DNA of 64,000 bases from Endozoicomonas sp. GU-1. Its GTDB lineage: Bacteria; Pseudomonadota; Gammaproteobacteria; Pseudomonadales; Endozoicomonadaceae. Positions 27,201 through 37,555 of the stretch are shown in pieces. The stretch is from assembly GCF_027366395.1 (NCBI RefSeq), contig NZ_CP114771.1, positions 2,790,001 to 2,854,000 on the forward strand, read 5' to 3'. Below the pieces are notes generated by a model, which saw only the letters and a program-made list of their open reading frames with translations, ran no database searches and had not been told where the DNA came from. The position numbers and the translations under genes are program-made. Positions within the stretch are counted from its first letter, which is position 1, and every line of letters begins with the position of its first letter.

Positions 27201-30200
27201 CCCTGAGCGCTTGCCATTCGGGGCGTTGGTCCCGATCGATCCGCCCCCCCAGACTTTGCCCGCACGCTTCGTCAGCCAGAGCCAACACCTGGGCCTGGCT
27301 GGTGGGACAGGGTGCATCCGCCGTGATCAGCCGGAACCGGGCCATGATGTCTTTCAGGTCCCTTGGCGTCAGCTCATAGTCTGTGGATACCTGTTTTCTG
27401 TACTCTGCCAACAGGGAGAGGATGGTATCCGAAGTGGTGGACCTCAGCTCCATGGGCCAGGTATCCGGCAGAAGTGGCTCAATGATGGCTTGTTGCAGAA
27501 TGGACTCCGGCAGCGGCCGGTAATACAGGCGCAGAATCCGGCGTTGCAATTCAGGGTCAAGATTCCGCCCCGGATAATTTTCCGGATTACCGGTCAACAA
27601 AACCCGGTGGTTATCTGTTAACTCGAAGGTCTGGCCATTGACGCATAGCCGGGGAGGCGATTGCAGCAAACCGGTCAGTGGTGACAATAGTCCGGGCTGC
27701 ACCAGGTTGGCTTCATTAATAACCAGCAGGCCCGGGCGTTTTCTCCTGGCCCAATCCGTTATCTGCCCGGGTACCAAATGAGAGACCGTATTGCCCTGCC
27801 GGTCTCGTTTCAGGGAGACCGAACCGTACAGGTCTTCCCAGGTGGTGTTCGGTCCCAGGGTCAGGGTTTTCACTCTGTGCTGGTCAGGCTGTGGGCCAGC
27901 GGCAAGCCGGTTCATTGATGCCTGCCGCCGTTCCTGTAACGCTTGCCCGGTGGCGACGGCCAGGCAGGATTTACCGGTACCCGCCGGGCCATTGAGTTCA
28001 ATGATCCTGTGCTGTCTGAGCATGGTCGTGAGCTGTTCAAGCCGCTTGCCCTGTTGCTGCTGATGATGACAGCTGGCCTGCAGCCAATCTGAGGCCAGTG
28101 TCTGCAAGGAGGTTGTTAGCAGCGGTTCCGGGAAGACGTGCTGAAGCGGCTGTTGCAGCTGCTCCAGTGGCGCAGACGGATGGCATTGGCTAATGGCGGT
28201 CAGTTGCTGGTTCAAGTCCCGGGCTTGCCGATGCACCGGGATACTCTGGCTGCCACAGACCCGCAGGGCATCGTACAGCAGACGCAGCCGTTGGCCGGAA
28301 CAGGGATGGATATTGTCGTTCAGTACCGGCAAAAGATCAGCCTCAATGCCCTGTTGAGGGAATATTGAGTGGATAATGGCGGCCATCTTCGCGGTGCAGC
28401 ACAGAGAAGGTTTGCCGAAAGTAGCGGGCAAATACTCGCCCAGTGCCGGTGCCATATAACGGGCCAATGGCCAGAAATGATCTGCCAGATCCTTTGGGTG
28501 CTCCAGGGCAGGCAGGGTGTTCAGGATGGCAGCAATGCCATCACGATCAACCTCTTCCATGGAATCCGGAAATATCCCACTGATCTGAGCTTTGACAAAA
28601 CTGTAAATGGTTGTATTACCCCGCACCGGATGGGCCAGTATCTTATTCAGGGCCTTACGCCAGTGGAAGGGCTCCAGAGTCCCGGCGCGATCCAGCCGCT
28701 GTTCAATGGGGAGCTGAGCCTCCAGCAGTTTCAGAAACTCAGCCGGTGCCTGAACCGGAATGACCGGATAACTTTTATCCGGGCTCTGGGGCAATGTCCG
28801 AATGCGCGACCAAAGACTGCATAATGGCCCGATTGCATCGGGATGGCGGGACGAAAGGTATTTTGGGGCGGCCATAATGGATTCTGCCAAAATGGACTCA
28901 GCTTTACCGAGCTCAGCTATTTCAGGCTCAACACTTTCACCCCCAACACTGTCAGCCTCTACACTGCCTGCTGAGCGATCACTCCGGGCATCCTGCTGCT
29001 GTTGCCAGCGCTGAAACCATGGACCCTGGTCAGGCAGTCGGTCAGTGGGCCAGACTATATGCAGCTGGCAGTTGGGCAGGGCTTTTTTCTGGCCGTAAAT
29101 CCAGAGATAGGGCTCAGGTGCCAGTAGTGACTCCAGATGCCCTGCCAGGGTCGGGGTATGTTCCAGCCCGGACAGCACCACTGGTTTACCCTTAAGGAGT
29201 TGTGTCAATAACGGGGTTTCTCTCAGCTGGAAACTCAACTTGCCTGACATTTTCAGCTTGCTGGTAAACCAGAGCTCCTCCCATTGCTGACCGGTGGCCA
29301 GTCGATAACAATGTGCAGCAACATTATTGGCAACACTGCCGGCATACAGCCTGACAACGCTATTACCTGAAGGCTCTGGCAAAGTGCCTGTCACCAATCC
29401 GGGGGCGACGGGCAGAAATTCCGTCCGATGTTTCAGGATCAGCCATTGTTCATCGGTCAGCTCACCGCTGATCAACAGCTGGTCAAATTCGCTGGCCATC
29501 TTATGAAAGGTATCGATCTTTTGCAGGGTGTTTTCCTGTGCGGACAGATCACTGAAGACCGCGTCGAAATTGTGGGTATTGATAACCCCGCAGGTTTTAC
29601 CGGGTAACACCGGTGTGTTGTTGATTGCTTGTTTGAATGCCGTAATATTTGCTGTCGGGGTGTGATATTGCTGCAAGACCAGCGACGCTGGCAGCTCCAC
29701 CCGTTCACCATTAGCGATGAAGTAGCCTTGCTCAAAAATATCAGACAAATGTTGCCAGAATGGGCTTTTGGCATCCGGCGGGTCCACCAGGCAGATGGTC
29801 ACAGGTTCTGGCTGGCTGCTGATCACTCCGTTGCGAAAATACTGTTCTCCATGACTGTTGATGGCCAGGTTGCCAAACAGGCTGGCAAAGACATCCTGAC
29901 CCGCACAGTGAATCAGCAAACTCCCCGGCTCTGGCGGCTCCGTGAGCTGGCTTACCGACCGGGATGGCACAACGGCCCGGGGGTTAGTGGCTCTGACGGT
30001 TTCAAAATCGGTTCTCCTCAAGGCAAATACCCGACGCCAGAAATCCGGTCCGGGAGCGTCAGGCTGGTATATTAAATCGTCCTTAACCAGAACAATCCGG
30101 CTGACTGCCTTGCTGATGGGGGGGCCATCCAGCCGGGGTGGATTCTCCAACAGCTCATTCAATGAGGCCAGCTGTCTGGGCCTGAGATTGTCACAATCGA

Positions 30201-30675
30201 AAACCAGGGTGATGGGCACTGACTGATAGATAAGCCCGGGACGCTCGATTTTTTGTCCGGGAGCGGGATAATAGTGCAGCCTTCTTAACGGGTGATGATC
30301 CAGGTCGTTCGGATGCCGGATAATAAAAAAAAACCCGGTGCCTGTCGTTTCCCGAAAGAGACGGATCAACTCCTCCTTCATTTCATTCCCACGAAAGGAA
30401 TCGCAAAAATAAAATTTATCACCAATCGGTGATACCGATTGCTTCAGGTGGCTGATGCAATCTGTGATGGTCGTGACGTTACGGATTGGGCTGGAATGCG
30501 CACTATCTGCTGATGCCTGTTGGACTAAATATGACTGCTCATTTTTGACGGACAAAACCCCGGTTTCTGGCGTTTTTTTAGGGATTTTACTGGGCTGTGA
30601 AGGATCGCCTGTAGAACTTGCCAACCTTTTTTGAGCGGTTACAACAGAATGATCACTTGGCTGAATAGGAAGCAT
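24241..30675 (-). CDS. giant dual-AAA+/transglutaminase-like protein, paralogue A
   Basis: The gene encodes 2144 residues starting at ATG 30675. Residues 1-~860 are a large region without a recognised family (it includes SPIRNVTTITDCISHLKQS near 62-80 and an acidic, repetitive linker near 565-600). AAA+ module 1 has Walker A GPAGTGKS at 896-903, the Walker-B-like LLVINEANL at 983-991 (Asn where Asp is usual) and the sensor-1 region LLTGNPENYPGR at 1026-1037. Module 2 has the altered Walker A GTAGWGKD at 1229-1236, Walker B LVVSELN and GTVNPPTYPGR. Both resemble AAA_5 (midasin/dynein-related) ATPases. A transglutaminase-like core follows: C1675 (GTCRHRG), H1701 (HAFVEV), D1716 (LCDLGG). The ~430-residue C-terminus is unassigned. 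There is no signal peptide. Possible roles are remodelling ATPase plus protease/transglutaminase activity on host or phage proteins; none is proved. Confidence 0.85.
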   Translation of the reverse strand: MLPIQPSDHSVVTAQKRLASSTGDPSQPSKIPKKTPETGVLSVKNEQSYLVQQASADSAHSSPIRNVTTITDCISHLKQSVSPIGDKFYFCDSFRGNEMKEELIRLFRETTGTGFFFIIRHPNDLDHHPLRRLHYYPAPGQKIERPGLIYQSVPITLVFDCDNLRPRQLASLNELLENPPRLDGPPISKAVSRIVLVKDDLIYQPDAPGPDFWRRVFALRRTDFETVRATNPRAVVPSRSVSQLTEPPEPGSLLIHCAGQDVFASLFGNLAINSHGEQYFRNGVISSQPEPVTICLVDPPDAKSPFWQHLSDIFEQGYFIANGERVELPASLVLQQYHTPTANITAFKQAINNTPVLPGKTCGVINTHNFDAVFSDLSAQENTLQKIDTFHKMASEFDQLLISGELTDEQWLILKHRTEFLPVAPGLVTGTLPEPSGNSVVRLYAGSVANNVAAHCYRLATGQQWEELWFTSKLKMSGKLSFQLRETPLLTQLLKGKPVVLSGLEHTPTLAGHLESLLAPEPYLWIYGQKKALPNCQLHIVWPTDRLPDQGPWFQRWQQQQDARSDRSAGSVEADSVGGESVEPEIAELGKAESILAESIMAAPKYLSSRHPDAIGPLCSLWSRIRTLPQSPDKSYPVIPVQAPAEFLKLLEAQLPIEQRLDRAGTLEPFHWRKALNKILAHPVRGNTTIYSFVKAQISGIFPDSMEEVDRDGIAAILNTLPALEHPKDLADHFWPLARYMAPALGEYLPATFGKPSLCCTAKMAAIIHSIFPQQGIEADLLPVLNDNIHPCSGQRLRLLYDALRVCGSQSIPVHRQARDLNQQLTAISQCHPSAPLEQLQQPLQHVFPEPLLTTSLQTLASDWLQASCHHQQQQGKRLEQLTTMLRQHRIIELNGPAGTGKSCLAVATGQALQERRQASMNRLAAGPQPDQHRVKTLTLGPNTTWEDLYGSVSLKRDRQGNTVSHLVPGQITDWARRKRPGLLVINEANLVQPGLLSPLTGLLQSPPRLCVNGQTFELTDNHRVLLTGNPENYPGRNLDPELQRRILRLYYRPLPESILQQAIIEPLLPDTWPMELRSTTSDTILSLLAEYRKQVSTDYELTPRDLKDIMARFRLITADAPCPTSQAQVLALADEACGQSLGGRIDRDQRPEWQALRDYRHSSGKVDRSLLDQHQRAFTQFFGQLAQVNKKQSTPLVIDTPATREYIKTCWQFLQLREPGRVAMVVEGTAGWGKDALLLLTLTTWQQQTGKGFQHLNGTPDQFNQFVQAFNRAWRLGEVLVVSELNIIPSGLLEEFLNDRLPLPHKDGFKLIGTVNPPTYPGRTAFPPSLTSRFTGVHIHHDTRDDYRLRLQAMGVSEDLSRWLTDCASALNNHFRQRRMPLELTLPQLLRAADRLGKIAIDQWTKHLLLEWWPYMKDCKYRFQWPYTLGKGSSRGPNTHSPESFSLGWPPPGVSKNFQVTRCFPGKWNPDLYRLELCTADVTTDKQLVKILLPINPVEQRNLLSVLTGRTDLKTGETPGRMTLEPGCNWQPLPSLTPNDRLTGLRSIPTQTQLARDTHTDQYFLRSGLTEPVTVDFIIKPDLTYFQPLTADDPINTQPQRCPPLIKVHLDQEVFSEYPAPGYRKLREIGQIENLSERLLALVNWFRAFSYGRPFDETGISLVKQLLQEQQGTCRHRGFLFQLLCLYWGIEARIVQSDSHAFVEVRSCNGWRLCDLGGAGSSTYSYSSEPEWHNIFKSAPVEPVNSTYAQDGAADGWSGILSLAVSLLEQHKCTHSELPQEAIKHFQNIFLETFRKNFRPIPLCRDLSSRRSKQVSSDDELDDIIYAFEIARYWVPEQYLLAARHAIDHFSTLAPPEKKAIIDWSHYMLIWSNHYKSPLNHPFCEWSEFAWQLYLQSPNDFPVLPVQSLQTIIRFNFDHNGMAQRISQRLFQVESIDKVFLKNVRDSPDIGNFPLLCSLEQLPKVAATEVYWSHASRGKPDIARLIRGQPCFQEKSTYYQETNTLIVAAQYLIDRAWDTLRQSTNKLTGAAFIEELPKPQIMTSLNDHTDDEENNRQLIRLIGDKRSADIYTPVICEDLKRFRVLIVGNFRDRVTIFESAAGQNFNLIGSGIFTPGIALDCKDSLGTIKRLINEHDATILSRY

Positions 30676-30755
30676 GAAAATAGTACTTTTCTGATAGTAA
30701 TTGCGGCCGGTCAGTCAAGTTAGATGATGTAAACCGGCAAAAGTTCCTCCCTGCA
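30676..30755 (-). promoter_or_regulatory. conserved upstream block of paralogue A
   Basis: Reading toward the gene, the block has GGAACTTTTGCCGGTTTACA, a variable spacer, then GCAATTACTATCAGAAAAGT and ATTTTC just before ATG. The same ~80-bp block precedes paralogues B, C and, less exactly, D. Such conservation outside the coding region suggests a shared promoter/leader. TTGACT (about 30722-30717) followed by TATCAG is a possible but weak -35/-10 pair and is not kept in the other copies. Confidence 0.45.
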
Positions 30756-30789
30756 ATGCCGCGCCTGATCATAGGAATAACTTGATACG

Positions 30790-33700
30790 CTAATTCCCGC
30801 TTAAAATAGTTGCATCATGTTCATTGAGCAGGCGTTTTATGGTTCCCAGCGACTCCCGGCAATCCAGGGCAATACCCGGAGAAAAAATCCCACTGCCGAT
30901 CAGGTTGAAGTTTTGCCCTGCCGGACTTTCAAAGATGACTCCCCGGTTTTCACGGAAGTTGCCAACGATCAAGACCCGGAATCTTTGCAGGTCGTTACAT
31001 ATCACCGGGGTATATATTTCAGCAGAGCGTTGATCGCCGATCAGGCGATTTAACTGCCGGTTAATTTCTGCATCATCGATGTGATCCTCTAAAATTTTGT
31101 TGGTCTGGGGCTCAGGGAGTTCCTCAAGAAAGGCGGCACCGGTCAGTTTATTGGTGCTTTGCCGGAGGGTCTCCCACGCCCTGTCGATCAAAAACTGGGC
31201 GGCCAATATCAGGGTATTGGTTTCCTGGTAGGAGGTTGATTTTTCCGGGAAACAGGGCTCACCACGGATCAGTCGGGCAATATCCGGTTTGCCCCGGGAG
31301 GCATGACTCCAATAAACCTCGGTAGCCGCCACCTGTGGCAATTGTTCCCAGGGGGGCAGCAACGAAAAATTGCGAACCCCCAGACTGTTGCAGACATTTT
31401 TCAGATAAATTTTATTGATGGACTCAACCCGAAACAGGCGCTGGCTGATTCGTTGAGCCATGCCATTATGATCAAAATTGAACCGGATAATGGTCTGCAG
31501 GCTTTGCACAGGCAGGACGGGAAAATCATTCGGGCTTTGCAAATACAGTTGCCAGGCAAACTCCGACCACTGACAGAAAAGATGCTTTTTGGGAGACTGA
31601 TAGTCGATTGACCAGATGAGCATACAGAGGCTCCAGTCGATAATGGCTTTTTTTTCCGGTGGAGCCAGGGTGGAAAAATGGTCAATGGCATGTCGGGCCG
31701 CCTGTAAATATTGTGTCGGCACCCAATGGTAGGCAATCAGGAATGCATTGATATTACCTTCGCAATCTGGCGATATTGGGTAAGTTCGATCTGATAATAA
31801 TCCCCTGTCCATGGGGATGGGGCGGAAATTTTTCCGGAACGTTTCCAGAACGGTGTCCTCGATTTGTTTTATCGCCTCTTGGGGTAATTCAGATCTAACA
31901 CACTTCCATTGCTGGAGCAGAGAAGTGGCCAGTGACAATATCCTGTTCCAGCCATCAGCGGCTCCGTCCTGTCCGCAAGATGAATTGACTGGCTGCACTG
32001 GGGCTGACTGGTAAAGATTGTGCCATGTCGGCTCTGATGAGTAACTGATACTGGAGCTGCCAGCGCCCCATAAATCACAAAGTCGCCACCCATTGCGGGA
32101 TCTGACCTCAACGAAAGCATGTGATTTCGATTTTACTATTCGGGCTTCAATACCCCAGTAAAGACAGAGTAATTGAAACAGAAACGCACGGTGGCGGCAG
32201 CTTCCCTGCTGCTCCTGCAACAATTGCTTGACCAGACTGATGCCGGTTTCGTCAAAAGTACGATCGTAAGAAAAAGCTCTGAACCAATCGACCAGCGCCA
32301 GCAGACGTCCAGCCAGATTTCTTATCAGCCCTATTTCCCGCAACTTCCGGTATCCCGGAAAGTGAACAGGATCCCCGCTGAACACCTCCTGATCCAGATG
32401 TACTTTGATCAGGGGAGGGCATCGCCAGGGCTGAGTGTTGATGGGATCATCAGCCGTTAACGGCTGAAAGTAAGTCCGGTCGGGTTTAATAATAAAATCT
32501 ACCGTCTCCGGTTCCGTGAGTTCGGAACGCAGATAGTATTGGCCTGTGTGCCTATCCTGTGCCAGCCTGGTCTGTTGCGGAATGGATCTCAGACCGGTCA
32601 ACCGGTCGTTGGGAGTCAGCGATGGCAATCGTTGCCAATTGCGGCCCGGTTCAAGTGTCATGCGCCCGGGGGTTTCATCGGTTTTCAGATCGGTTCGCCC
32701 GGTTAACAGGGACAAAAGATTACTCTGATCCACGAGGTGTCCTGGCAACAGGCCGATAACTAAATTCTGATCAGTGGTCACATCGGCTGTGAGCAGTTTT
32801 AGTCGATACAGCTTGGCATGCCATTTAACGGGAAAAAACCGGGTAACCTGAAATTTTCTGGACGCACCCGGGGGCCTGCCCAAACTGAAAGCCTTCGGTG
32901 ATTTTTTGGCCGAACCTCTGGAAGATCCCTTTTCTGATGACTGTACAAGAATATAGGGCCACTTAAATGCCCTTGAACTTTTTTCCAGATAGGGTTCCCA
33001 CTCCCAGCTCAGACCATCAGGCCACCAACCCATGGGGATTCTGCCCAATCGATCGGCCGCCTGCAGCAGCTGCGGCAACGTCAGTTCAAGGGGAATGCGT
33101 TGCTGTCGGAAATCATCGTTAAGGGCACTGGCGCAATCGGTCAGCCACCGACTCAGTTCCTCTGATACCCCCATGGCTTGCAGCCTGAGCCGGTAGTCAT
33201 CCCGGGTATCATGGTGGATATGAACGCCGGTAAATCGACTGGTCAATGATGGCGGGAATGCCGTCCGTCCGGGATAGGTGGGTGGATTAACGGTACCAAT
33301 CAATTTGAACCCGGCCTTGTGCGGCAGCGGCAGGCGGTCATTAAGAAACTCTTCCAACTCCCCGGAAGGAATGATATTTAGCTCACTGACCACTAATACC
33401 TCACCCAGACGCCAGGCACGGTTAAAGGCCTGCACAAACTGGTTAAACTGGTCCGGTGTCCCATTGAGATGCTGAAAGCCTTTACCGGTTTGCTGTTGCC
33501 AGGTGGTCAGGGTCAGCAGTAACAGGGCATCCTTACCCCACCCGGCAGTCCCTTCCACCACCATGGCAACTCTTCCCGGTTCCCTGAGTTGCAGAAATTG
33601 CCAGCAGGTTTTTATGTACTCTCTGGTGGCCGGAGTATCGATGACCAGTGGCGTCGATTGCTTTTTGTTCACCTGTACCAACTGTCCGAAAAACTGTGTG

Positions 33701-36700
33701 AAGGCCCGCTGGTGCTGCTCCAGTAATGAACTTTCCACCTTACCGGAACTGTGCCAGTAATCCCTGAGCGATTGCCATTCGGGGCGTTGGTCCCGATCGA
33801 TCCGCCCCCCCAGACTTTGCCCGCACGCTTCGTCAGCCAGTGCCAACACCTGGGCCTGGCTGGTGGGACAGGGTGCATCCGCCGTGATCAGCCGGAACCG
33901 GGCCATGATGTCTTTCAGGTCCCTTGGCGTCAGCTCATAGTCTGTGGATACCTGTTTTCTGTACTTTGCCAGCAGGGAGAGGATGGTGTTGGAAGTGGTG
34001 GACCTCAGCTCCATGGGCCAGGTATCCGGCAGAAGTGGCTCAATGATGGCTTGTTGCAGAATGGACTCCGGCAGCGGCCGGTAATAGAGGCGCAGAATCC
34101 GGCGTTGCAATTCAGGGTCAAGATTCCGCCCCGGATAATTTTCCGGATTACCGGTCAACAAAACCCGGTGGTTATCTGTTAGCTCGTAGGTCTGGCCATT
34201 GACGCAGAGCCGGGGAGACGATTGCAGCAAACCGGTCAGTGGTGACAATAGTCCGTGCTGCACCAGGTTGGCTTCATTAATAACCAGCAGGCCCGGGCGT
34301 CTTCTCCTGGCCCAATCCGTTATCTGGCCGGGTACCAAATGAGAGACCGTATTGCCCTGCCGGTCTCGTTTCAGGGAGACCGAACCGTACAGGTCTTCCC
34401 AGGTGGTGTTCGGCCCCAGGGTCAGGGTTTTCACCGTCTGCTGGTCAGGCTGTGGGCCAGCGGCAAGCCGCTTCATTGATGCCTGCCGCCGTTCCTGTAA
34501 CGCTTGCCCGGTGGCGACGGCCAGGCAGGATTTACCGGTACCCGCCGGGCCATTGAGTTCAATGATCCTGTGCTGTCTGAGCATGGTCGTGAGCTGTTCA
34601 AGCCGCTTGCCCTGTTGCTGCTGATGGTGACAGCTGGCCTTCAGCCAATCTGCGGCCAGTGTCTGCAAGGAGGTTGTCAGCAGCGGTTCCGAAAAGGCGC
34701 GCTGAAGCGGCTGTTGCAGCTGCTCCAGTGGCTCAGACGGATGGCACTGGCTAATGGCGATCAGTTGCTGGTTCAAGTCCCGGGCTTGCCGATGCACCGG
34801 GATACTCTGGCTGCCACAGACCCGCAGGGCATTGTACAGCAGACGCAGGCGATGGCCGGAATAGGGATGGATATTGTCGTCCAGTACCGGCAAAAGATCA
34901 GCCTCAATGCCCTGTTGAGGGAATATTGAGTGGATAATGGCGGCCATCTTCGCGGTGCAGCGCAGAGAAGGTTTGCCGAAAGTAGCGGGCAAATACTCGC
35001 CCAGTGCCGGTGCCATATAACGGGCCAATGGCCAGAAATGATCTGTCAGATCCTTTGGGTGCTCCAGGGCTGGCAGGGTGTTCAGGATGGCAGCAATGCC
35101 ATCACGATCAACCTCTGCCATGGAATCCGGAAATATCCCACTGATCTGAGCTTTAACAAAACTGTAAATGGTTACATTACCCCGCACCGGATGGGCCAGT
35201 AACTTATTCAGGGCCTTACGCCAGTGAAAGGGCTCCAGAGTCCCGGCGCGATCCAGCCGCTGTTCAATGGGGAGCTGAGCCTCCAGCAGTTTCAGAAACT
35301 CAGCCGGTGCCTGAAGCGGAATGACCGGATAACTTTTATCTGGGCTCTGGGGCAATGTCCGGATGCGGGACAAAAGACGGCCTAATGGCCGGATTGCATC
35401 GGGATGACGGGACGAAAAGGGTTGGATCAAACCGGGGGCGGCCATAATGGATTCTGCCAAAATGGACTCAGCTTTACCGAGCTCAGCTATTTCAGGCTCA
35501 ACACTTTCACCCCCAACACTGCCAGCCTCTACACTGCCTGCTGAGCGATCACTCCGGGCATTCTGCTGCTGTTGCCAGCGCTGAAACCACGGACTCTGGT
35601 CAGGCAGTCGGTCAGTGGGCCAGACTATATGCAGCTGGCAGTGGGGCAGGGCTTTTTTCTGGCCGTAAATCCATAGATAGGGCTCAGGTACCAGTAGTGA
35701 CTCCAGATGTCCTGTCAGGGTCGGGGTCTGTTCCAGCCCGGACAGCACCACTGGTTTACCCTTAAGGAGTTGTGTCAATAACGGGGTTTCTCTCAGCTGG
35801 AAACTCAACTTGCCTGACATTTTCAGCTTGCTGGTAAACCAGAGCTCCTCCCATTGCTGACCGGTGGCCAGTTGATAACAGTCGGATTGTGCAACAACAT
35901 TGGCAGCGATATTGGCAACACTGCCGGTATACAGCCTGACAACACTGTCACCGGAGGGTTCTGGCAAAGTGCCTGTCACCAATCCGGGGGCGACGGGCAG
36001 AGATTCCGTCCGATATTTCAGGATCAGCCATTGTTCATCGGTCAGCTCACCGCTGATCAGCAGCTGGTCAAATTCGCTGGCCATCTTATGAAAGGTATCG
36101 GTCTTTTGCAGGGTGTTTTCCTGTGCGGACAGGTCACTGAAGACCGCGCTGAAATTATGGGTATTGATAACCCCGCAGGTTTTACCGGGTAACACCGGTG
36201 TGTTGTTAATTGCTTGTTTGAATGCCGTGATAGTTGCTGTCGGGGTGTGATATTGCTGCAAAACCAGCGACGCTGGCAGCTCTACCCGTTCACCATTGGC
36301 AATGAAGTAGCCTTGCTTAAGAATGTCCGACAAATGTTGCCAGAATGGGCTCTTGGCATCCGGCGGGTCCACCAGGCAGATGGTCACAGGTTCAGGCTGG
36401 CTGCTGATCACTCCGTTGCGAAAATACTGTTCTCCATTATTGTTGATGGCCAGGTTGCCAAACAGGCTGGCAAAGACATCCTGACCCGCACAGTGAATCA
36501 GCAAACTCCCCGGCTCTGGCGGCTCCGTGCGCTGGCTTACTGACCAGGATGGTACAGCGGCCGGGGTGACATTGAAGGTTGCTGAAGAGGATCTGTCCCG
36601 GGCAAATACACGACGCCAGAAATCTGGTCCGGGAGCATCAGGCTGATGTATTAAATTGTTTTTGGCCAGAACAACCCGACTGACTGTCGTGCTGATAGGG

Positions 36701-37283
36701 ATGCCATCCAGCCGGGAGGATTCTCCAACAGCTCATTCAATGAGGCCAGCTGTCTGGGCCTGAGGTTGTCACAATCGAAAATCAGGGTGATGGGCACTGA
36801 CTGATAAATAAGCCCGGGACGCTCGTTTTTTTGTCCGGGAGTTGGATAATAGTACAGCCTTCTTAACGGGTGATGATCCAGGTCGTTCGGATGCCGGATC
36901 ATAAAAAGAAACCCGGTGTCTGTCGTTTGCCGATAGAAACGGATCAGTTCATCCTTCGCATCACTGGATTCAAAAAAATGAAACGCATCACCAACCGGCA
37001 ATGCCGATTGCTTCAGGTGACTGATGCAATCTGTGATGGGCGTGACGTTTCGGATTGGGCTGGTATGCGCACTATCTGCTAATGCCTGTTGGACTAAATA
37101 TGCCTGCTCATTTTTGACGGACAAAACCTCAGTTATGAGCATTTTTTTACGGATTTTACTGAGCTGTGGAGGATCGCCTGTAGAATTTGCCGGCCTTTTT
37201 TGTGCTTTTACAACAGGATGATCACCGGGTTGCAGATTGTCATTGTGCACATTAACCACGGCACCGGGCTGAATAGGAAGCAT
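30790..37283 (-). pseudogene. giant dual-AAA+/transglutaminase-like protein, paralogue B, frameshifted near the N-terminus
   Basis: ATG at 37283 (MLPIQPGAVVNVHND) starts a frame that departs from its paralogues after LASLNELLENPP and stops at about residue 210. The remaining ~1900 codons continue in another frame. The break is at 36713-36719, where GCCGGGAGGA replaces GCCGGGGTGGA of the other copies, a net loss of one base. Restoring it gives a 2164-residue protein. Downstream modules are intact: GPAGTGKS (34528-34551), LLVINEANL, GTAGWGKD, SELNIIPSG and the transglutaminase triad (GSCRHRA with Cys at 32197-32199, SHAFVEV, LCDLWG). A product lacking the first ~200 residues could arise from an internal start such as TTG at 36504. 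The intact remainder suggests a recent break or a sequence error. Confidence 0.8.
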
Positions 37284-37361
37284 GAAAATAGTACTTTTCT
37301 GATGGTAATTGCGGTCAGTCAGCCAATTTAGATGGTGTAAACCGGCAACAGTTCCTTTGTA
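37284..37361 (-). promoter_or_regulatory. conserved upstream block of paralogue B
   Basis: This is the same leader as before paralogue A (GGAAC...GCCGGTTTACACCATC, GCAATTACCATCAGAAAAGT). It is cut immediately upstream by the MITE starting at 37362, which replaces the GAGGGAGGAACTTTT end found in copies A and C. Confidence 0.45.
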
Positions 37362-37531
37362 CCTAGGAGGCTGTCCGAGAATAGCGCCCGTAGCGAGGAT
37401 GGCAGAAAATTGAGGATAAAAAGTCGGAATTTTTTAGTTAATAGTGGTTCTATTTACTAAAAAATTCCGACTTTTTAGACCAATTTGCTGCCACCGCAGT
37501 AGGGCAGTCTATTCTCGGACAGCCTCCTAGG
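37362..37531. mobile_element. fold-back MITE, 170 bp with 23-bp perfect terminal inverted repeats
   Basis: Positions 37362-37384 (CCTAGGAGGCTGTCCGAGAA...) are the exact reverse complement of 37509-37531. An inner perfect 21-bp pair lies at 37417-37437 and 37457-37477 (TAAAAAGTCGGAATTTTTT...). There is no ORF. The size, nested palindromy and terminal CCTAGG fit a non-autonomous transposable element or insertion-sequence end pair. Related ends occur at 2488-2509 and 11697-11803. Confidence 0.8.
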
Positions 37532-37548
37532 AGGCTGACCGAGAATAG
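37526..37548. repeat. extra MITE end overlapping the complete element
   Basis: CCTAGGAGGCTGACCGAGAA plus TAG repeats the left terminal sequence, with one change (T to A), starting from the shared CCTAGG of the complete element. It suggests a second insertion, or an excision or tandem event, at the same CCTAGG. Confidence 0.65.
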
Positions 37549-37555
37549 ACTCATA

